Positions 27,427-36,693 are shown, counted from the first letter of the stretch. The stretch is DNA of 64,000 bases from Pseudomonadota bacterium (GCA_039193195.1 JBCCWS010000004.1:165908-229907), one strand, 5' to 3'. Translations and numbers: made by a program. The notes: generated by a model not told the origin, from the letters alone.

Positions 27427-27825
27427 GTGAGCGATGAACCTCCAGTACATCGACCTAGTCCGCAGGTTGCTGCTGCTGGCGACAGCCGATCTTGTCCGGT
27501 CTGTACCCGACCCAACGGGTGCGGCGTCGCCGAGGCCGGCCCCGAGGCCGCTGCCACGTGCTGGTGTTTCGCAGCGAAGGTCAGTCGTGAGCTGCTCGAT
27601 TGGGTAGGTGCTCGTGGTTTGGACGGGCATTGCCTGTGCGCCGGCTGCGCCGCCGGTAAGGTCCCCTCACCGTGCGTTGGCACGTGCCGGCTCGACGACA
27701 CTCGAGCCTTCTGCGTAGGCTGCGGCCGTACGGTGGACGAAATCTCCGCCTGGAGTTCCTTCGGACCTGTGGACAAGGCCGCGGTGCTGCTACGTCTGCG
27801 AGTGGAGCAGCAGCAGTACGGATGA
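27427..27825 (+). CDS. Fusion of cysteine-rich CWC domain and DUF1289
   Basis: About 132 residues with twelve cysteines. The N-terminal part is the CWC family: Cys23, Cys26, Cys32, then CWC at 45-47, and Cys69/71/74 in HCLCAGC. The C-terminal part is DUF1289: PSPCVGTCRLDD (Cys83, Cys87) and AFCVGCGRT (Cys96, Cys99) followed by the family motif EISAW. Both are presumed metal-binding and are usually separate small proteins. The frame is open back to 27124 but only this part is protein-like; GTG 27427 is my best start, without a strong ribosome site. Function is unknown. It is the first recognisable gene after the cobalamin riboswitch. Confidence 0.72.
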   Translation: MSDEPPVHRPSPQVAAAGDSRSCPVCTRPNGCGVAEAGPEAAATCWCFAAKVSRELLDWVGARGLDGHCLCAGCAAGKVPSPCVGTCRLDDTRAFCVGCGRTVDEISAWSSFGPVDKAAVLLRLRVEQQQYG

Positions 27826-27897
27826 CTGGGACTGGACCCCTAATGGATTCTGTCCACACGCCCCATAGGCTCGGGGTTCCCTTCGAGCGTAGACAGT

Positions 27898-27925
27898 ATT
27901 TAACATAATATACATTATGCGCAGT
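27898..27925 (-). other. dif: dif site for XerCD chromosome dimer resolution
   Basis: Read on the minus strand this 28-bp site matches E. coli dif at 26 positions. On the plus strand the XerD half-site ATTTAACATAA is at 27898-27908, the central region TATACA at 27909-27914 and the XerC half-site TTATGCGCAGT at 27915-27925. Only the two outermost XerC-side bases differ from E. coli. XerC and XerD recombine dimeric chromosomes here under FtsK control. Its presence places this window at the replication terminus. Confidence 0.93.
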
Positions 27926-27933
27926 GTAGGGAT

Positions 27934-27962
27934 CTTGAAAGGGACCCCCTGCGGAGCCATGT
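27934..27962 (+). promoter_or_regulatory. Sigma-32-like heat-shock promoter of lon
   Basis: CTTGAAA at 27934-27940 is a perfect -35 for sigma-32. After a 14-bp spacer, AGCCATGT (27955-27962) matches the -10 consensus CCCCATNT at five of seven defined positions. It lies 55 bp before the lon ATG and 9 bp after dif. Lon is a classic heat-shock gene, which supports the call. Confidence 0.65.
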
Positions 27963-28016
27963 CCCGCTCATGTTTAGCAGCCGCACGCCCCACGCGTGCC
28001 AGGGACGCAAGACCGC

Positions 28017-30455
28017 ATGAGCGATATCTATGAACACCAAGGCGACGATGGCGATGGCACGTCGGTGACCCAGGCGGTCCGCGTGCCGGATGATGTGCTG
28101 CTGGTATTGCCCCTACGGGATCAAGTGGTGTTCCCCGGAGCCGTCAGCCAGGTTTCCCTTGGTCGGGACATCTCCGTGGCCGCAGCTCGCGAGGCCGTAC
28201 AGCACCAGCGCAAGCTGGGGCTGGTGCTGCAACGCGACCCGCAAGTCGACGTGCCAGGCGCCCATGACCTCTACGAGGTTGGCACCATAGTCAGCGTCGT
28301 TCGCTACATCACTGCACCGAATGGCATGCACCATCTGATCGTGCAGGCTGAGCGACGCTTCCGGGTGCTGGACTACGTACCCGGACTGCCGTTCCTAGCG
28401 GCACGATTCGAAGCGCTGAGCGAGACCGTGGCCCGCGGGCCGGAGATCGAAGCGTTCTCTGCGGCACTGCGGCAAAAAGCGGCGGACGCCGTCGAACTGT
28501 TACCCCAGGTCTCCTCGGAGATTCCCCAGGCGCTGGCGAACATCGAGTCGCCGAGCGCGCTCGCTGACCTAGTCGCAGGCCTGATCGACGTGAAAGGTGC
28601 CCAGAAGCAGGAGTTGCTGGAGACCACCGATGTGCGTTCGCGCCTCGAACGGCTGGTCGAGATGGTGTCGCGGCGCTTGGAGGTCCTAAAGCTCTCCCGT
28701 GAGATCGAAGAGCAGACCCAGGAGAAGGTGAACGAGCGTCAGCGTGAGTACATGCTTCGCGAGCAGCTAAAGACCATCCAACGCGAGCTTGGCGAAGATG
28801 GCTCGGTGGACAGCGAAGATCTCGAGGCACAGATCCGCGAAGCTCGCATGCCGGAGGAGGCTGAGCAGCAGGCCTTACGCGAACTGCGCCGCATGCGCAG
28901 CATTCCGGAGGCCTCTGCCGAGTACTCTCTCGTGCGTACCTACTTAGAATGGTTGGTGGCCCTGCCTTGGAGTCGCCTCGATGAGGAGCAAATCGACATC
29001 GCCCGGGCGCGCGAGATCCTCGACGAGGATCATTACGGCCTGGAGAAGGTGAAGAAACGCATCCTCGAATACCTCGCGGTTCGCAAGCTCAACCCGTCGG
29101 GCCGCAGCCCCATTCTGTGTTTCGTCGGCCCGCCTGGGGTCGGCAAGACATCTCTCGGACGCAGCATCGCGCGCGCCCTGGGGCTAGAGTTCGTTCGGGC
29201 GAGCTTGGGCGGGGTGCACGACGAGGCGGAGATACGAGGTCATCGGCGCACTTATGTGGGCGCCCTCCCCGGCTCAATCATTCAGAGCATCCGCCGCGCC
29301 GGCACACGTAATCCGGTCTTTATGCTCGACGAGATGGACAAGCTCGGGGTCGGGTTCCATGGCGATCCCTCCTCCGCCTTGCTCGAAGTGCTAGACCCCC
29401 AACAGAACGGTAGCTTTCGCGATCACTACCTGGATCTTCCCTTCGACCTTGGACAAGTGCTCTTCGTCGCCACCGCCAACGTGCTCGATGCAATTCCCGG
29501 CCCCCTGCGCGATCGCATGGAGGTCATCGAGCTCCCAGGCTACACCCAGGATGAGAAGCTGGAGATCGCTCGGCGATATCTGGTGCAGCGCCAACGCGAG
29601 GCCAACGGTCTTGATGGCTACGAGGTGTCGATAACGGATCCCGCAATCGGGACGATAATCGACGGCTACACCCGCGAGGCGGGCGTGCGAAACCTCGAAC
29701 GCGAGCTGGGGGCGGTGCTGCGCGATGCGGCCGTCCGCGTGAGCGAGGGTCATGAGGGACCTATCGCGATCGACGTGCAGGACATCGCCCGCATCCTCGG
29801 ACAACCAAAGTTTGAGAGCGAGCTGCGCCTTCGCACGAGCGTGCCCGGTGTAGCGACGGGGTTAGCCTGGACGCCGGTCGGCGGTGACCTCCTGTTCATG
29901 GAGGCCACGCAGGTGCCCGGTCACGGCAAGCTGATCCTGACCGGGCAGCTCGGCGATGTGATGCGCGAAAGCGCCCAGGCGGCGGTGAGCCTCGCGAAGT
30001 CCCGACTCACGCAACTGGGCTCATCCCCCACGGCATTGGAAGGGACGGATCTGCACATTCATGTGCCCGCGGGGGCGATCCCCAAAGACGGGCCCAGCGC
30101 TGGAGTCGCGATCTACGTCGCCTTGGCTTCCTTGCTCAGCAACCGCCAGGTTCGCAGCGACATCGCGATGACGGGCGAGATTAGCCTTCGCGGCCTAGTA
30201 CTGCCGGTGGGTGGAATCAAGGAGAAGGTCTTGGCCGCGGCCCGAGCAGGCCTACGCACAGTCATGCTGCCGGAACGCAACGCGAAGGACCTGCAAGAAA
30301 TCCCCGAGTCCGCCCGGGAGCAGCTGGAGATCATCTGGATCCGCGATGTGGACCAGGCCTTGGCCATCGCCTTGGGCGATCCCGATGGCGGCACACAGGA
30401 CAGCGGGTCCGAAGACGAGAGCACCGCGCAACGCGGGAGCAGCCTCTTGGTCTAG
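28017..30455 (+). CDS. lon: ATP-dependent protease Lon
   Basis: Cytosolic AAA+ protease that degrades misfolded and regulatory proteins. The 812-residue protein has the N-terminal LON substrate-binding domain (about residues 25-215, VLLVLPLRDQVVFPGAV onward), a helical middle, the ATPase domain with Walker A GPPGVGKTS (near residue 371) and Walker B FMLDEMDKL, and the C-terminal Ser-Lys protease domain with PKDGPSAG (catalytic Ser near 693) and GGIKEKV (Lys near 736). The frame opens at GTG 27996, but ATG 28017 is preferred. It appears monocistronic with a sigma-32-like promoter and a strong downstream hairpin. Confidence 0.97.
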   Translation: MSDIYEHQGDDGDGTSVTQAVRVPDDVLLVLPLRDQVVFPGAVSQVSLGRDISVAAAREAVQHQRKLGLVLQRDPQVDVPGAHDLYEVGTIVSVVRYITAPNGMHHLIVQAERRFRVLDYVPGLPFLAARFEALSETVARGPEIEAFSAALRQKAADAVELLPQVSSEIPQALANIESPSALADLVAGLIDVKGAQKQELLETTDVRSRLERLVEMVSRRLEVLKLSREIEEQTQEKVNERQREYMLREQLKTIQRELGEDGSVDSEDLEAQIREARMPEEAEQQALRELRRMRSIPEASAEYSLVRTYLEWLVALPWSRLDEEQIDIARAREILDEDHYGLEKVKKRILEYLAVRKLNPSGRSPILCFVGPPGVGKTSLGRSIARALGLEFVRASLGGVHDEAEIRGHRRTYVGALPGSIIQSIRRAGTRNPVFMLDEMDKLGVGFHGDPSSALLEVLDPQQNGSFRDHYLDLPFDLGQVLFVATANVLDAIPGPLRDRMEVIELPGYTQDEKLEIARRYLVQRQREANGLDGYEVSITDPAIGTIIDGYTREAGVRNLERELGAVLRDAAVRVSEGHEGPIAIDVQDIARILGQPKFESELRLRTSVPGVATGLAWTPVGGDLLFMEATQVPGHGKLILTGQLGDVMRESAQAAVSLAKSRLTQLGSSPTALEGTDLHIHVPAGAIPKDGPSAGVAIYVALASLLSNRQVRSDIAMTGEISLRGLVLPVGGIKEKVLAAARAGLRTVMLPERNAKDLQEIPESAREQLEIIWIRDVDQALAIALGDPDGGTQDSGSEDESTAQRGSSLLV

Positions 30456-30494
30456 GGCACACCTTGCGTGCCACACCAGGTACGTCAGCCCACG

Positions 30495-30521
30495 GGGGGC
30501 GATCAACTCGCGATCGCCCCC
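30495..30521 (+). terminator. Strong hairpin after lon
   Basis: GGGGGCGATC (30495-30504) and GATCGCCCCC (30512-30521) form a perfect 10-bp stem with a 7-base loop, 39 bp after the lon stop. No T tract follows, so termination may need help or the hairpin may only protect the 3' end. Confidence 0.6.
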
Positions 30522-30603
30522 ACGACTTGCTGGCTACCCCTCTCGCCTACCAGATATCACCGCCTATCGGTTTGCGAAAGCTAGTGGGCTTGTCGCCCAG
30601 GAG

Positions 30604-31212
30604 CTACATGCCGTTGGCGTACTCTTTACTGATTAGGATGCTACGGTCCATCGTAGCCATCGCGCGTGCGTACTCGGCGAGTCCGCGCAGCGCGAAGTCG
30701 CCGCGATCGCGAATGTAGCCGTCCTCCTCGCCCTGGGGCTCTCCGTCGTTCATGACCTCACCGACGTTTCTCACGATCAGATGCTCTGGAATGAAGCAAA
30801 GGCGACTGTTCTTGTAAGCCGTGGCGCGCAGCTCAACCACCGGATAGGCACCGCCGCGCGAGCCTGAGACCGCGGCGATGAGAGCGGGCTTGTGCCCCAC
30901 GGTGGCGGAGGAAAAGAAAAGCATTAGATTCTTTAAGCGCGAAGGCACGGTTCCGTGCCATTCAGGGCTTACGAGAATGTAAGCTGCGGCCGCGCGAAGC
31001 TGATCGTTCAGCTCGGATAGCTGAGTTTTCCATTGTTCATGTTTCGGATCGAAGGCACCCTCGTCCCAGAATGGGATGGTACTCGCGCTCAAATCGAGAA
31101 CCTCACTACTCGCGAACAGCTGGAGCTCAACTGATCTTTGGGCCAAATGGCGAGCAACCTTCGAGGATTGGGAGTTTCTTTGGTGACTACCGCTGATCAC
31201 GAGCAACTGCAT
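30604..31212 (-). CDS. NADPH-dependent FMN reductase family protein
   Basis: A 202-residue flavodoxin-like enzyme. The FMN phosphate loop is VISGSHQRNSQSSKVARHL at the N-terminus and the family motif SPEWHGTVPSRLKNLMLFF is in the middle, with the conserved GSRGGAYPV after it. Members reduce FMN, quinones, chromate or azo compounds using NAD(P)H; the true substrate is unknown. ATG 31212 is chosen with AAGGA ten bases upstream; the frame runs to 31302 but that part overlaps operator-like repeats. It is divergent from a small winged-helix gene, which may regulate it. Confidence 0.83.
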   Translation of the reverse strand: MQLLVISGSHQRNSQSSKVARHLAQRSVELQLFASSEVLDLSASTIPFWDEGAFDPKHEQWKTQLSELNDQLRAAAAYILVSPEWHGTVPSRLKNLMLFFSSATVGHKPALIAAVSGSRGGAYPVVELRATAYKNSRLCFIPEHLIVRNVGEVMNDGEPQGEEDGYIRDRGDFALRGLAEYARAMATMDRSILISKEYANGM

Positions 31213-31293
31213 GGTTGGCATGTCCTTGGGAAAATTATTGGTTGAATACGAAACTAGTGAATGGATACGGCGATCAAAAATTAGCCACTTCAA

Positions 31294-31326
31294 CGGTTCC
31301 ATGAACCGAATGGTTTCATGTTAAAC
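31294..31326. promoter_or_regulatory. Palindromic operator-like repeats between the FMN reductase and the small HTH gene
   Basis: CGGTTCCATGAACCG (31294-31308) has perfect 6-bp inverted arms around CAT. A related unit, GGTTTCATGTTAAAC (31312-31326), follows 18 bp later in phase with the first. Both contain GGTT-TCATG or GGTT-CCATG cores. They sit 82 bp upstream of the reductase start and about 130 bp before the HTH gene, suiting a repressor site. Inference only. Confidence 0.5.
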
Positions 31327-31454
31327 TTCCATGTCCGATCTAGAAGGGCTGTTCCATGCCGGGGGCGACACGACCGCCTACCCGGTAGCCATGAACGGTA
31401 GATCGGGACCTGAAGTTGAACTTCTTTACCAATGACCGGTGAGTTAACGCAATT

Positions 31455-31733
31455 ATGAAAAAGAGTAAGCTGATTTCAGCAGTCGATAACGTGAAAACCT
31501 ACAAGTGGCCTTCCCCGCAGAAGCGTGCTGTGATCACTGCGCTGGCCCTCGGAGAGCCCGGCAACAGCGGCCACCTGTCAGAGCTGCTCGGTATTCCCCT
31601 GCGCACGCTTCACGTACTATGGTCCTCCCTGCGAGCCGAGGGTTGGGTCCATTGGGACGGCGATCAGTACGCGGTTTCTGGGGACGTCACGGAGATCGTG
31701 GACCTCTGGATCAAACTCTCCGACGCCTCCTGA
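31455..31733 (+). CDS. Small winged-helix DNA-binding-like protein
   Basis: Ninety-two residues from ATG 31455. The segment HLSELLGIPLRTLHVLWSSLRAEGWVHWDGDQYAVS reads as a helix-turn-helix plus wing (I give its start and end as HLSELLGIPL and GDQYAVS). I do not recognise a named family. The basic start (MKKSKL) and short length fit a small regulator. It is divergent from the FMN reductase gene with palindromic repeats between them. No good ribosome site is visible, so the exact start is uncertain. The local GC content is lower than that of its neighbours upstream. Confidence 0.55.
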   Translation: MKKSKLISAVDNVKTYKWPSPQKRAVITALALGEPGNSGHLSELLGIPLRTLHVLWSSLRAEGWVHWDGDQYAVSGDVTEIVDLWIKLSDAS

Positions 31734-31741
31734 GGCCTCCA

Positions 31742-31774
31742 GGACCCTGCGCGGCTACGCTCGACGCAGGGTCC
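31742..31774. terminator. Hairpin between convergent genes
   Basis: GGACCCTGCG (31742-31751) and CGCAGGGTCC (31765-31774) form a perfect 10-bp stem with a 13-base loop. It lies 8 bp after the small HTH gene and 56 bp beyond the acs stop, so it can serve both strands. There is no T tract. Confidence 0.6.
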
Positions 31775-31830
31775 GCCAGGCAGCGTAGCGGCGTTCGCGC
31801 CTTGCTGGCTCGCTAACCCACCTTCTCTCG

Positions 31831-33795
31831 CTAGCGAATCCTCTGCTCCACCAACTTCTCGACCACAGCGGGTTCCGCCAGGGTGGAGGTGTCGCCCAGC
31901 TGGCTTACCTCGTCCTCCGCAATCTTGCGCAGGATCCGGCGCATGATCTTGCCTGACCTAGTCTTCGGCAGACCGGCCGCAAACTGCAGCTTGTCGATCG
32001 TCGCGATTGGACCTATCTCCGCGCGTACGGCCTTCACCAGTTTGCTGCGTAGGGCCTCATCACCCTGGAGTCCGGCATTTAAGGTGACATACGCATAGAT
32101 GCCCTGGCCTTTGATCTCGTGTGGGTAGCCCACGACGGCGGCCTCGGCGACGCTATCCTGCAGGACCAGCGCGCTCTCGATCTCAGCTGTCCCCATGCGG
32201 TGGCCGGAGACGTTAAGGACGTCGTCCACGCGTCCGGTGATCCAGTAGTAACCATCTGCATCGCGCCGAGCGCCATCTCCGGTGAAGTAGGTGCCGGGAA
32301 AAGTCTTAAAGTAGGTGTCGATGAAACGTTGATGATCACCGTACACCGTGCGCATCTGTCCAGGCCAAGAGTCGACCAGCACCAAGTTGCCCTCGCCTTC
32401 CCCCTCCACACGCTTACCTTCGCTATCCACCAGTGCAGGTTGAATCCCGAAGAAGGGACGGGTCGCCGAACCCGGCTTAAGGGCCGTCGCACCCGGAAGC
32501 GGCGTAATCGCAACGCCGCCGGTTTCCGTTTGCCACCACGTATCCACAATGGGTCGAGTGCCATCACCGACCACATCGTGGTACCAGCGCCAAGCCTCTG
32601 GATTGATCGGTTCTCCCACCGTGCCGAGGATGCGCAAACTGGAGCGGCTCGCGGCCTTCACGGGCCCTTCACCGTCGCGCATGAGTGAGCGAATCACCGT
32701 GGGAGCTGTGTAGAAGATCTCCACCGCATGCTTGTCTATTACTTCCCACAGGCGCTTATTACTGGGGTAGTTCGGCACGCCTTCGTACATGAGCGTGGTC
32801 GCACCGTTGGCCAGAGGGCCATACACGATGTAGCTATGACCGGTGATCCAGCCGACGTCTGCGGAGCACCAGTAGATCTGCCCGGGTCGGTAGTCGAAGA
32901 CATACTCGTGGGTCATGGAGGCGTAAACGAGGTAGCCGCCACTCGTGTGCAGGACGCCTTTCGGCTTACCGGTGGACCCGGATGTGTAGAGGATGAACAG
33001 CGGATCCTCCGCACTCATCGCTTCCGCCTGACAGCTATCGCTAACCTCCTCACGCAGCTTATGCCACCAGCGATCACGCGCGCTGTCCCAGGGCACCGCC
33101 GCCCCGGTCCGTCGCACGCTGAGCACGTGGCGAACCTCGTGCGAGCCAACCTGGTCGATCGCCGCATCCACCGTGGCCTTCATCGGCACATGCTTGCCGC
33201 CGCGCACACCCTCATCCGCTGTGACCACCACATGGGCGCCGCAGTCCTGGATACGGCTGGCCAGCGCCTCGGCTGAGAATCCGCCGAACACCACAGAGTG
33301 GACAGCCCCGATACGGGCGCACGCCAGCATCGCGTAGGCGGCCTCGGGAATCATCGGCAAGTAGAGAACGACCCGATCGCCGCGCTTTACTCCGCAGGCC
33401 TTCAAGGCGTTGGCGAAGCGGCAGACCTCCACGTGCAGCTCGCGGTATGTGATGCGGGTATCAACGGCCGGATCATCCGACTCCCAGATGATGGCAACAT
33501 CGTCCGCGCGAGCGGGAAGGTGGCGATCCACGCAGTTAGCACAAACATTAAGTACGCCGTCCGTGAACCAACCGACGTGAAGATCCTCTTGCTGGAAGGA
33601 CACGTCGCGCACGCGGGAGTAAGGGCCCAGCCAGTCTAGGCGCTTGCCCTGTTCTCCCCAGAAACCCTCAGAATCGGCAACGGACTGCTCGTAGAGCGCG
33701 CGATAGCGATCCTCGGTGCACCGCGTGTGCTCGAGAATGTGCTTAGGTACCGGGAATACCTCATCGGTTTCCGACACTGATTGACCCGCCCCCAT
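31831..33795 (-). CDS. acs: Acetyl-CoA synthetase
   Basis: Activates acetate to acetyl-CoA through acetyl-AMP. The 654-residue protein is full length with the adenylation motif [18 protein letters not shown], the WWQTETGG region and the C-terminal [11 protein letters not shown] with the lysine that is acetylated by Pat-type enzymes. ATG 33795 has AGGGAG five bases upstream and gives the normal N-terminus; the frame continues to 33861 without merit. It is a single gene that supplies the glyoxylate bypass (aceA) elsewhere in the window. Confidence 0.97.
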   Translation of the reverse strand: MGAGQSVSETDEVFPVPKHILEHTRCTEDRYRALYEQSVADSEGFWGEQGKRLDWLGPYSRVRDVSFQQEDLHVGWFTDGVLNVCANCVDRHLPARADDVAIIWESDDPAVDTRITYRELHVEVCRFANALKACGVKRGDRVVLYLPMIPEAAYAMLACARIGAVHSVVFGGFSAEALASRIQDCGAHVVVTADEGVRGGKHVPMKATVDAAIDQVGSHEVRHVLSVRRTGAAVPWDSARDRWWHKLREEVSDSCQAEAMSAEDPLFILYTSGSTGKPKGVLHTSGGYLVYASMTHEYVFDYRPGQIYWCSADVGWITGHSYIVYGPLANGATTLMYEGVPNYPSNKRLWEVIDKHAVEIFYTAPTVIRSLMRDGEGPVKAASRSSLRILGTVGEPINPEAWRWYHDVVGDGTRPIVDTWWQTETGGVAITPLPGATALKPGSATRPFFGIQPALVDSEGKRVEGEGEGNLVLVDSWPGQMRTVYGDHQRFIDTYFKTFPGTYFTGDGARRDADGYYWITGRVDDVLNVSGHRMGTAEIESALVLQDSVAEAAVVGYPHEIKGQGIYAYVTLNAGLQGDEALRSKLVKAVRAEIGPIATIDKLQFAAGLPKTRSGKIMRRILRKIAEDEVSQLGDTSTLAEPAVVEKLVEQRIR

Positions 33796-33918
33796 GCCAA
33801 CTCCCTCTCGAACCGAGATATCACAACACGCGCCAAACCTTAATGGATACGGGGCCGCCACGCTACAGCGCGCACCTATACGCGCAGGCGAGGTGATGGT
33901 GGTGTGCGCACCCCGTAG

Positions 33919-34926
33919 CTAGTGGCAGCCCTCGTCGGCTGCCACCTTGCCGCGGAACACCCAGTAGCTGTAGCTCGTGTAGAGCAAGATCAGCGGAATG
34001 AGCGCAGTGGCACCCACCAGCAAGAAGCTGAGGCTCTTGTCTGGGGCGGCAGCGGCGCGGAAGCTCAGACTCGGCGGGAGTAGGTTCGGGTAAAAGCTGA
34101 TCACGAGGCCGATGAAGCTCAGCACGAACAACAGCGTGGTGCCCAGGAACGGTCCGATGTGTTGGCCGCTGCGCAGCCCTTGCAGCAATCCGAGACCCAC
34201 CATAACGGTAAGTACGGGCACGGGAGCGACGTAGTGGATGGAGGCGCGGGCAAACCAGCGTTCATTAAACTCCGGACGCATCAGCAGCATCCATGCGCTG
34301 ATCAGGCCAATGAACAGCAGGAGCGCCGGACATAACCAGGTGGCGAGTTGTCGCGCACGCTGTTCGAGATCCTCCGTGCCTTTCATCACTAACCAGGTCG
34401 CGCCGAGGGCCGCATAGCCAGCGACCAAGGCGATGCCCGTGACCACGCTAAGGGGTGAGAGCCAATCCCACCATCCGCCGGCGTAGGCACGCCCGTCCAC
34501 GGCGATGCCGTCGACGAGTGCGCCGAGCGTGACCCCCTGGGAAAACGCAGCCGTCAGCGAACCGAAGGTGAAGGCGAAATCCCAGAGCCATCGACCACGC
34601 TCCGTGCGCCAGCGGTACTCGAAGGCGACACCGCGTAGGACCAGACCGATCAACATGGCGGTCATCGGGGCGTAGAGCGCGGTCAGGAGCACAGCGTAGG
34701 CGAGGGGAAATGCGGCGTAGAGGCCACCGCCACCGAGGATCAGCCAAGTCTCGTTGCCGTCCCACACCGGGGCGACGGAGTTCATGGCAGCGTCTCGCTG
34801 TCGCTTGCTCCGAAGTAGTGGAAACAGCAGGCCAACGCCGAGATCGAATCCGTCGAGCAACACGTAGGCCAGCACCGCAAACGCGATCATTCCAGCCCAG
34901 ACCAAGGGCAGATCGAGTCCCACCAC
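33919..34926 (-). CDS. cydB: Cytochrome bd-type quinol oxidase subunit II (CydB/CioB)
   Basis: The 335-residue membrane protein has about eight helices, intact from LVWAGMIAFAVLAYVLLDGFD to the end. The length fits the shorter CioB-type subunit II. Family signatures include NSVAPVWDGNETWL and LYAPMTAMLIGLVLRG. It normally pairs with CydA to make a terminal oxidase with high oxygen affinity. The start is GTG 34926 (or the next codon, also GTG). The partner gene just upstream is a pseudogene, so this subunit has no visible partner in the window. Confidence 0.92.
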   Translation of the reverse strand: MVGLDLPLVWAGMIAFAVLAYVLLDGFDLGVGLLFPLLRSKRQRDAAMNSVAPVWDGNETWLILGGGGLYAAFPLAYAVLLTALYAPMTAMLIGLVLRGVAFEYRWRTERGRWLWDFAFTFGSLTAAFSQGVTLGALVDGIAVDGRAYAGGWWDWLSPLSVVTGIALVAGYAALGATWLVMKGTEDLEQRARQLATWLCPALLLFIGLISAWMLLMRPEFNERWFARASIHYVAPVPVLTVMVGLGLLQGLRSGQHIGPFLGTTLLFVLSFIGLVISFYPNLLPPSLSFRAAAAPDKSLSFLLVGATALIPLILLYTSYSYWVFRGKVAADEGCH

Positions 34927-34962
34927 CGGATCAGTCGCCCCGTGGCGCGTTGAGCGCGGAAG

Positions 34963-35651
34963 TCATTGCCGAGGCGGGGTGATTCCCGCCGCACGTGTGG
35001 GAATGCTGGTCTTCGGATCACTCTCGCCCTCTTTGGGTGTGTGACCCATCAAGCGCAAAAGGTAAAGCACGCCTGCGCCGAACACGAAGAGATACGTGAT
35101 GACGAAAGCCGCGAGCGAGAAAGTAACGGCGGGAGTCGCAATGGGAGACACAGCATCGGCAGTACGCAGGGCGCCGTACACCACCCAGGGCTGCCTGCCC
35201 GCTTCCGTGACCACCCAACCGCTGACCACCGCAACGAATCCGGCAGGCCCCATCAGCACTGACGCCCGTTGCAGCCAGCTGGCCTCGGGACACGCTTCAT
35301 GCCGAACAGCATGACGCCAAGAAGACCCGCTTCCAGGAAGAAGGCGGAGAGTACCTCGTAGCCCATCAAGGGGCCGATGACTGGTGCGGTTTTGTCGGAG
35401 AAAACGCTCCAGTTGGTACCGAACTGCTAGCTCATGACCATGCCGGACACGACCCCCATGCCGAAGGCGACGGCGAAGATCTTCAGCCAGAACGTGTAGG
35501 TGTTCAGATAGACTTCTTGGCGCCGCCAGAGCCACAGACCCTCCAGCACCGCGAGATAGCTGGCGAGGCCGATGGAGAAGGCGGGGAACACGATGTGAAA
35601 GGTCACCGTGAAGGCGAACTGAATGCGAGCGAGATCGAGCGCGTCGAGCAC
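34963..35651 (-). pseudogene. cydA: Broken cytochrome bd oxidase subunit I gene
   Basis: Two lesions are visible. From GTG 35651 the N-terminus reads normally (ARIQFAFTVTFHIVFPAFSIG and FAVAFGMGVVSGMVMS), then a TAG stands where the family has Tyr in MSYQFGTNW; in-frame coding continues as QFGTNWSVFSDKTAPVIGP up to LFGMKRV. Near 35285 the sequence jumps, in another frame, to the C-terminal part (SWLQRASVLMGPAGFVAV, TEAGRQPWVVYGALRTADA). About 230 codons remain of the usual 450-530, so the central region including the quinol loop is gone. cydB is 37 bp downstream and intact. Confidence 0.93.
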
Positions 35652-35816
35652 AGGGATTCTCCGCCGAGGCCCGAGAAGTCGGGCGCACTGCCTGCGTAGT
35701 GTAACGGTTGGCTCTGTCTGTCGTGAGCACAGCGGGTGGACCCAACGGCTGTCTGAGCGGGGCCTGGCGACGTCGAGGGCCTTCTCGTTCGACGCGATGC
35801 TCCAGGCACAGCTCAC

Positions 35817-36686
35817 ATGATCCAGGACCGCGCCGTGCCGAAGGATGCGCTGGTCGCTTTCGTGCACATCGAGAAGGCCGCTGGCACCACCCTGCTGTAC
35901 CTGCTTCGACGCAACTACCTCGGACGCTACTTAGACGTTCGCCCTTACGCTGAACGCACACCGAGCGGGATCTTCATGGCGGAGGATCTGCGGGTGGCGC
36001 TGCGCGTCAATCCCTTCATCCGTGCCATTGGCGGACACGCCGTTGCGCCGTTCTCTGACCTGGCCTCGCAGGCATCCCGGCCTGTGCGCTACATCACCCT
36101 GCTGCGCGATCCGGTGGCGCGGTACCTGTCGCAGTTTCGGTACTGGAATCGCGTGATGGCGAAGGACTGGAGCTTCGAGCGCTTTCTGGATCACGAACCG
36201 TCCTTCGATCTGCAGACGCGCAAACTATGCGGCAATCGAGATAGCAATGCGGCACTCGACGCGCTGCGCGGCGAATTCGCCCTGATCGGCACCGTGGAGT
36301 CCCTGGACGAGTTCCTCGTCCAGTTCGCAGCCATCAGCGCCCTCCCGTTCGATCCCCGCTACCAGGCGCGCAACACGGGTGAGGGCGATCGCGACGAGGC
36401 GGACCGGCTGATGCAGGCGTTCGGTGACGAAGTGGTGGCCCGAAACCAAGCAGACCTGGCCCTTTACGAACAGGTAAAGAGCTCAGTACTCCCAGCTCAG
36501 CGCGCGCGGTACGCGGGCGATCTGCAAGATGATGTCGCGGCCTTTAGCGCGCGACAGGCAAATGCAGGCGCGGCGACAGTCGATTGGCGTTTGCTTCTCG
36601 ATGGCGCCTTGCGCAAGGGGTGGTACGAACCGCTGACCGGCTGGATAAGGCGACGCGCGGGAATGGCTGCTCGCGGCTCCTACTGA
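35817..36686 (+). CDS. Sulfotransferase family protein
   Basis: The 289-residue protein has the PAPS-binding 5'-phosphosulfate loop HIEKAAGTT (residues 17-25) and the 3'-phosphate motif LLRDPVARYLSQFRYW, typical of the carbohydrate (heparan sulfate 2-O) sulfotransferase class. It should transfer sulfate from PAPS to a surface or secreted sugar; no glycan cluster is adjacent to say which. There is no membrane anchor, so it is probably cytosolic. ATG 35817 starts just before the core fold. It is divergent from cydA and convergent with the GST gene. Confidence 0.8.
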   Translation: MIQDRAVPKDALVAFVHIEKAAGTTLLYLLRRNYLGRYLDVRPYAERTPSGIFMAEDLRVALRVNPFIRAIGGHAVAPFSDLASQASRPVRYITLLRDPVARYLSQFRYWNRVMAKDWSFERFLDHEPSFDLQTRKLCGNRDSNAALDALRGEFALIGTVESLDEFLVQFAAISALPFDPRYQARNTGEGDRDEADRLMQAFGDEVVARNQADLALYEQVKSSVLPAQRARYAGDLQDDVAAFSARQANAGAATVDWRLLLDGALRKGWYEPLTGWIRRRAGMAARGSY

Positions 36687-36693
36687 AGGCTGC

